DNA from: Dastarcus helophoroides
Taxonomy: Eukaryota > Arthropoda > Insecta > Coleoptera > Bothrideridae
DNA length: 64,000 nucleotides
Assembly (NCBI GenBank): GCA_028583605.1
Contig: CM053328.1
Span: 36,137,722-36,201,721 of the forward strand
Direction of reading: 5' to 3'
In this document: positions 57,925-64,000 of the stretch, piece after piece
Layout: every line of letters starts with the position of its first letter
Position numbering within the stretch: the first letter of the stretch is position 1
Position numbers and translations under genes: made by a program
Notes under the pieces: generated by a model
What the model was told of the DNA's origin: nothing
Seen by the model: only the letters and a program-made list of their open reading frames with translations
The model's database searches: none

Positions 57925-57932
57925 CTTATATA
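57925..57932 (-). promoter_or_regulatory. TATA box of the CFAP276-like gene
   Basis: TATATAAG on the minus strand lies 61 bases before the ATG at 57863, so transcription from about 57902 would give a leader of about 40 bases. Immediately downstream is a small hairpin (gtgccccgaaggggacac). No clear CAGT initiator is seen at the expected spot. Confidence 0.45.
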
Positions 57933-58245
57933 CGGTGCACATCTTCTGTTTCTTTTCTTCTCCACCATTTTCGATTGGTAATTTCAACTACATTGAATAA
58001 GGAATTCCAGGACTTGGAAATAAAAACGTCATCGAACAAAATATTGGGTAGCCATAGCTACCAATTCATTCGGATAAATTTCGAGTACCTTTACTTGATA
58101 TATGATTGTGGGGGCGGATGTTATGGTGACCGTCAAACAAACATACATGCGTTTAAAGAGACTCTCTAATTTGGGTCATAGATTTGCCCATTTTGATTGA
58201 TTTTTCTGTTTATTGTTGTTTACATGTCAAATTTTTTGTGTTATT

Positions 58246-58383
58246 ATGGCCAGTAGTAGAAGAACTACGGATGTTTACGATGAGGAATTTTACCAAAATT
58301 TGAAAATAGCCAGAAATCTTATACAAAATATAGAAGCTCCCAAAGGCAAGTCAGATTTTAAATTATCATCACGGGGAACCTAA
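58246..58383 (+). CDS. candidate first exon of an unrecognised plus-strand gene, divergent from the CFAP276-like gene
   Basis: ATGG in a good context starts a 45-codon frame: M-A-S-S-R-R-T-T-D-V-Y-D-E-E-F-Y-Q-N-L-K. Its composition is balanced and hydrophilic, unlike frames in the arrays. The unspliced frame stops at TAA 58381..58383. The word AAAG|GCAAGT at 58342..58351 is a textbook GC-AG intron donor, which would end the exon at 58345 after 33 codons in phase 1. The start lies about 345 bases from the putative transcription start of the minus-strand CFAP276-like gene, so the two may share a bidirectional promoter. I found no following exon before the end of the window. Product unknown. Confidence 0.4.
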   Translation: MASSRRTTDVYDEEFYQNLKIARNLIQNIEAPKGKSDFKLSSRGT

Positions 58384-58633
58384 TACTGGAAAAAAAAATT
58401 TGACAAATTTTAGTCTATCAATTTTGGCTTAAAAATTAAACTATTTAATAAGTATTGAAGGAATTTGGAGTACAATTTAACTTTGTATATGTTTTTAAAA
58501 TGTAATTAGTTGTTTCTTGGAAGAAACCATTAACGTCTTTGATATACGTCGCCTATTTTCGTAGAATTTGTTAACAATAATTATTAATATGATACACTAT
58601 CGCTCCATTGTCCAATGTTTAGCACGTACATAT

Positions 58634-59217
58634 ACAGGGTGAGTTTTTTTTTCGATATTTAGCATAGCAATCTCGATTTCTTTTATCTCCTCTAGTTCTG
58701 TTATTAACGATTTGACAGGAAAAGTACAACAATCAAAATTGTAAAAAATTAAATTAATAATTAATTGATCTAATCCAATTTTGCATGTAACCTGTCATTT
58801 TCTAGAATTTTTTATGTTCAATCCACTCGCAAAACATAAAACTCATAAAATTGAATGTTTGTTAAGCTTTCGATAAATATAAAAATTCGAAGTAAATTTT
58901 GGATTTTAAGGAAAAAGAAATTTTGAAAAATTATTTTAAATAGCGAGATTTAATGGATTTTAAGACCTTTCTTTTCGAGTTTCTGTGGTTACATCGAGCA
59001 AACCTTAAAGAAAACAGAAACGAAAAAAAGTCGAAAATAAGCCATTTTTTCTTTAATAAAATGTAAACTATTTGACTAATCATCTCCAAAATCAATAGGG
59101 TACCAATTTGAAAAATTCCGAATCGATAGAAATAAGAATTGTAAACATCGGTTAAGAATTGCAACTTGGAACATGATAAATATTTTGCGACTGACGGTCG
59201 TTTTTCAATGTCGAATT
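58634..59217 (+). repeat. interspersed repeat 'C', copy 1
   Basis: It starts 'cagggtgagttttttttt' and ends about 'tttttcaatgtcgaatttt'. It is about 90-95% identical by eye to 60311..60886 over its whole length, including 'taacgatttgacaggaaaag' and 'gaccttaaagaaaacagaaa'-type words. A frame on the minus strand at 58931..59287 belongs to the repeat. The type is unknown. Confidence 0.75.
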
Positions 59218-59229
59218 TTGGAGTTAACT

Positions 59230-60300
59230 GCAATATAAAAATGTAGCACGTCACCTCATCGCTTAGTGAAAGCTGTCTTCTATCCAAAGACCTATATTAC
59301 AACTGATATGGTCCAATATTAGCCGAGATATAATCATTTTTATGGCAAAAAGTCCTGTTTTTTTTGGCATTTCCCTATAATAAAGCAAATCACGACTAGG
59401 GATGCAAACGATAGTTCGATGTTTTGAAAATATATTGTTTCCAAAATTTTGGTTTTTTTTAAATATTTTGACCTTTTGAAAATTCTTTTATTTTTATAAA
59501 TTCTAGTTTTCCTGAGATTTGAACCTTTTCTTCAAACCCGGAGTTTAACCGTGAAAATTCGAGCATATTTTATAAATATGTCAGATTAAAATGAAAATTT
59601 TCAAAATTTGGAATTTAACTTTTTAATGTTGAAGTTATTTTTCAATGTTGGGCTGTAATCTCGAAATGTCTCCTTTTTCTTTGAACATTTTAATCTTCAA
59701 ATCTAATCTTCAGTTCAAAAAACGTAAATTTTGCATTTAAGTCAAACTTTGGAGGAAAAACTATGTAGAAAAAATATAGGTTTAAACTCGGAAGAAAAAT
59801 AATTGTCACTTGAAAACAAATAATTTTAAAAATTAGGCGTAGAAAGGCCATCAATTAAAACAAAAAGATGTTTTAGAAACTCCAATTTTGAAGCCAAAAT
59901 TTCGGGTCTTTTTCCCGAAATTTTAAGATTGATGTCGAAATTTTCACTTTTTTTTTGAAATTTTTAGTAAAAATGTCAAACCTGCAGTGGAAATTTCGAT
60001 GTCAAAGTCGAAATCTTAAATTTAATCTCAGAGTTTCTAGAGAAAAGTTGAAATTTCAAAAAAGAAGTTGAATTTGTGAGAAAAAAGTCTAAATTAAAGT
60101 CAAAATATCAATTTTTTCTCGGAATGTCGGGAAAAAAGTCGAAATTTTAGCATTAAATTCGAAATTTCTACAAAAAATCTTTTTAAATTGATGTTCTTTC
60201 TGCGCCTTTGAAATTTTGATTTCTTAAACCAGTAATTAAATATTTGAAAAACATCGGAAAAACATCGATGTTTCAGTAAAAAAATATTGATGTTCAAATA
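59230..60300. other. array-like AT-rich sequence between repeat C copies
   Basis: Scattered gaaattt and tttcgac words in mixed orientation. No gene was recognised. Confidence 0.4.
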
Positions 60301-60310
60301 TCGATGCTTA

Positions 60311-60886
60311 CAGGGTGAGTTTTTTTTTCATAGGAATCTCGATTTCTTTTATCTCCTCTAGTTTTGTTATTAACGATTCGACAGAAAAAGTACAACAACG
60401 AAAACTGTAAAAAATTAAATTACTAATTAATTGACCTAATCCAATTTTGCGTGTAACCTGCCATTTTCTAGAATTTTTTATGTTCAATCCACTCGCAAAA
60501 CATAAACCTCATAAAATTGAATGTTTGTTAAGCTTTCGATAAATATAAAAATTCGAAATAAATTCTGGATTTTAAGGAAAAAGAAATTTTGAAAAATTAT
60601 TTTAAATAGCGAGATTTGATGGATTTTAAGACCTTTCTTTTCGAGTTTTTGTGGTTACATCGAGCAAACCTTAAAGACGAAACAGAAACGAAAAAAAGTC
60701 GAAAATAAACCATTTTTTCTTTAATAAAATATAAACTATTTGACTAATCATCTCCAAAATCAATAGGGTACCAATTTGAAAAATTCCGAATCGATAGAAA
60801 TAAGAATTGTAAAAATTGGTTAAGAATTGCAACTTGGAACATGATAAATATTTTGCGAGTGACGGTCGTTTTTCAATGTCGAATTT
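60311..60886 (+). repeat. interspersed repeat 'C', copy 2
   Basis: Near-identical to copy 1 (58634..59217), with a few small indels, including a shorter segment after the opening T-run. It ends where the jockey-like copy 3 begins. Confidence 0.75.
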
Positions 60887-60889
60887 TAA

Positions 60890-61552
60890 GATTTTTTTTT
60901 TAATTTAAACCACTCGCAAAGGGTAAGCCCATTATGCTTTCAAAGCACTGCGAGTAGAATGCGGAAATAAGGATAAATGGCGATGAACCGTCTTCTTAAA
61001 CAAGGATAGGTTGTAATTTTTGAGGAAAATTCCTTTCGGTAACAAGTTTCATAACTTGGAAGTTCTATAGAAAAAAGAGTCTCCATAGATAGAAGTCCTC
61101 ACTGTGTCAAACTGAACCGCACAGGAATTTGCTGTCTCCGACTGTCTAGTAAGCCTCAAGAACCTTGCCCTTGGGGGGATCAATCCTATTAGTTCCAGCG
61201 AGCATCTTCCTTGATAGTATTTGTAGAAAAGAGACAAGTCACTAACCATACGCCTGTGCTCTAGTGTTTCGAGTCAATCGGTTAGGCTTTCGTCATCAAT
61301 TAGGCGAATCGCTCTTTGAATTAAATCCAAGAGAGCTAAAGTGTGTTTTGGGGCTGAACTCCAAACATGAGAACAGTATTGGCTAGTGTTGGCCTAACTT
61401 GAGCTTTGTACAGTGTTAATAGCTGATGAGATGTGAAGTACTTTTTAGCTCTAAAAAGAAAACCTAGCTTCTGAGAGGCGATGATCGTCCCAAGAGAAGT
61501 GAGTGCTCGCAATCACTCCTAGGATAAATAGATTAGATCCCATCGGAAGCTT
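60890..61552 (-). pseudogene. jockey-like non-LTR retrotransposon, copy 3, 3' end only
   Basis: On the minus strand it encodes the C-terminal part seen in copies 1 and 2: V-S-D-L-S-L-F-Y-K-Y-Y, then R-Q-S-E-T-A-N-S-C-A-V-Q-F and S-F-F-Y-R-T-S-K-L. The A-tail (T-run on the plus strand) is at about 60892. It is 5' truncated near 61552 and carries frameshifts and a deletion near 61480 relative to copy 2. It is flanked on both sides by repeat C sequence. Confidence 0.85.
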
Positions 61553-61747
61553 TCGACAAATATAAAAATTCGAAGTAAATTCTGGAGTTTAAGGAAAAAG
61601 AAATTTTGAAAAATTACTTTAAACAACGAGATTTGGTGGATTTTAAGACCTTTCTTTTCGAGTTTCTGAGATTACATCGAGCAAGCATTAAAGACCAAAC
61701 AGAAACGAAAAAAAGTCGAAAATAAGCCATTTTTCTTTAATAAAATC
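61553..61747 (+). repeat. interspersed repeat 'C', copy 3 (internal fragment)
   Basis: It matches the segment of copy 1 from 'aagctttcgataaatataaa' to 'tttctttaataaaat', about 195 bases. It is cut on the right by a transposon-like end (cagtggcggctcgtagg) at 61748. Confidence 0.7.
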
Positions 61748-64000
61748 AGTGGCGGCTCGTAGGCAAAACTAATGGGGGTGCTGCGACAATGTTTAGCGTT
61801 TAAAAGTTTATAAGATTTCGACTAAAAAGTCCGACATTTTCAAAACGTTACTTTTCGAAAATTTTAGCTTTCTTTGAAAACTTGACAATGAAAACTTCTG
61901 ATAATGTCGCATTTCTTGAAAGGTTAGATTTTTTCCAAATTTCGGCTGTGTTGCATAATTTGGATTTTTTCTTGTAATCTCGACCTTATTTTATTTTTGA
62001 GTATTAATTTTTCTGAAAAACTGAATACTTTTTTAAAAATTTCCGTATTTTCGTAGATATTTAGACTTTTCGATGTTCTATTTGTCTTGTAAGTTTTTTG
62101 AAAATTAATTATTACATTTTTTTTACCATTTGAAAGTTCTTACTTTTTCTAAAAATGTATTTTTTTTTAAAACTCAGCTTTTGACTATTTAAATTTTCAA
62201 TTTATTTTGTTTATAATTTTTTTTGTAAAATTATAAATTTTTATTAAACATTTCGACTTAGTAATTTCGACTGGTTTTTATTTAAATGTCAACCGTTTTT
62301 CAAAATTTCGACTTTTTTTGCAGTTTCGATTATTTTTTGATTTTTTTTATTAAAAATTTCGCTACTTCCTAAATCGAAATTCTAAAAGAATTTCGATTTT
62401 TTTGAACATTTTGAAGATTTTTGAAATGATAGACATTTTTTTAAATTTTAATTTTTTTGATCTAAAATTTCAACTTTTAAAAAAATGTCCCACTTTGATT
62501 CAAAATTTTAACTACCAAAAATTTTCCAAAATTTTAACTTCTCAATATTTCGACTGTCGAAAACCTTAATCTATCTGATAATTTTTACTTGTTTTCAATA
62601 TTCCGGCTTCGAAAATTTTGATTTTTATTGAAAAGTTGAGTGCAAATTTCCGAACTATTTAAAATTTAAACTTTTTTAAAATTTCGAATATTTCGTAAAT
62701 TTGATAAAAATTCTTAAATCTTTTGCAAATTTTGATATTTTTTATCGAAATTTTAGTTTTAAATTCGAACTTTAGAATTTCAAGAATAAATTTAACATTT
62801 CTAGAAAAATTGGACATTCCGATTCAGAATTTTCTTTGGTCCTACAGTAGTAGTAATTTTTTAGAGAAATATCAAATTGTAAAATAGGTTGAAATTTGCA
62901 AGGTTCATTTTTTCTTGAAATTTCAATATTTTTTCCAAATTTTTCTTATTTTTATGCAGATTTGAAGTTTATTTTCCCTAAACTTATATTTAACAATTTT
63001 TAGTATCTTATCAAAATTACAAAATAAAATAAACTTTAAAATATTAAAATTTCGTTAAAAAATTTTTAAATTCTCAAAACAAATTAGAGAAAAATTAAAA
63101 TGTCTACAAGAACAAATATTTTAAAGGTAAAATCTCCAGGAAAAGTCGAAATTTCAAAAAAAATCTTTGTATAAAATGTTTAGAAAAAAACACAAATTGC
63201 ATAGGAAAAATAAGGAAAATGTCTTCTTTAGAGAAAAAATTGAAATTTGAAAAAAATTTGAAATATCTTTACAAAAAAGTCGAAATCTTTTGTTTTCTCA
63301 ATATGTTGAAATTTTTATAGAACTTTCAGGGTTTTTTCCAAACATTTTTTGTCAAAACACAAAATAAAATGAACTTTAAATTGTCAAAGTGTCGTGGAAA
63401 AACTTTTAAAATTTTAAATTTTTGAAGCAAATTAGAGGAACACAAAGAAAAATCTGGAGAAGTTGGAATTTCTAGAAGAAATTTTAAGAACATCACTTTC
63501 AGGAAAAATGATAATTTCGAGCCAATTTCTTTTTATAAAATATTTAAGAAAAATGAAAACTGCAGAAAAAATCAAAATTTCCTAAAAAAAATCGAAATAT
63601 CTGAAAAAACTTAAAATTTTTAAACAAAATGAGATTTGGGGTAAAAAGACGAAGATACCGTATTAACTTATTTTTTAGAGAAATAGCAAAATGCGAGCTG
63701 AGTTGGTTGGATTTAGATTTTTTTCTTGAAATTGGAATTCATTTCTCAAAATGTTGACATTTTGAAAGAAATTTGAGTTAAGATTTTAATTCCTGCTCGA
63801 AATATTGATTTCTTTTTCAAAACTTTTACAAAAACTAGTTTTTGAAAATGTGATTTTGATCAATATTAAAAATAAAATAGGTTTTTAAATGTCGTAACCT
63901 TGTGAAAGAAACCTAAATTTCCTAAAAAAAGAAATCAGAGAAAATTAAAATTTTCTACAAAAAATTGTGTAATGAAGAGTGTTCAGAAAATGTTGATACT
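61748..64000. repeat. degenerate TCGAAATTTT-type array opened by a transposon-like terminus
   Basis: It begins 'cagtggcggctcgtaggc' followed by 'aatgggggtgctgcg', then low-complexity words that are T-rich on the plus strand to about 63000 and A-rich afterwards. No real coding frame is present. The array continues past the window. Confidence 0.7.

Overview
This is an AT-rich eukaryotic nuclear window, most likely from an insect (possibly a beetle). The evidence is two genes with short GT-AG introns, arthropod-style core promoters (TATA plus a CAGT initiator), jockey-like and R1-clade non-LTR retrotransposon relics, and a tRNA-derived SINE. Nothing bacterial (operons, Shine-Dalgarno sites, CRISPR) is present. 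Species assignment is inference only.

Two protein genes can be assembled by joining exons, both on the minus strand. The first (34493..36096) has three exons with introns of 57 and 56 bases and encodes an unrecognised 496-residue protein. The second (56483..57863) has three exons and encodes a 163-residue protein resembling the ciliary microtubule-inner-protein family CFAP276 (C1orf194/DUF3695). It has a TATA box upstream, a poly(A) signal downstream, and a decayed tandem duplication of part of exon 2 in its first intron. A candidate first exon of a divergently transcribed gene lies at 58246..58345 on the plus strand. A TATA/initiator promoter with a candidate first exon lies at 28101..28323 on the minus strand.

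Most of the window is repeats. Long arrays of degenerate words built around TCGAAATTTT occupy about 1.0-7.8, 13.4-17.9, 20.2-27.2, 28.9-33.2, 38.6-46.0, 52.1-55.7 and 61.8-64.0 kb. They are strongly strand-asymmetric: A-rich on one strand, with abrupt switches to T-rich. Several contain higher-order tandem units (about 90, 150, 240, 280-340, 450 and 700-860 bases, plus an 18-base minisatellite). Long open frames in these arrays are composition artefacts.

Between the arrays lie transposable elements. There are three copies of a jockey-like non-LTR retrotransposon (10463..13118 minus, 47478..48690 plus, 60890..61552 minus). The first copy is split by a 5'-truncated R1-clade element with a perfect 14-base target duplication. 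A 994-base foldback element (37512..38505) has arms made of 33-base tandem repeats. There are a solo LTR with 4-base target duplication (51769..52143) and a second, degraded LTR (13119..13450), five copies of a palindromic MITE-like family, another short hairpin MITE (9131..9325), a Tc1/mariner-like transposase scrap (27460..27545), a second non-LTR 3' relic (49525..49800), and several unnamed interspersed repeats. Remaining stretches are unique AT-rich DNA in which I see no gene.
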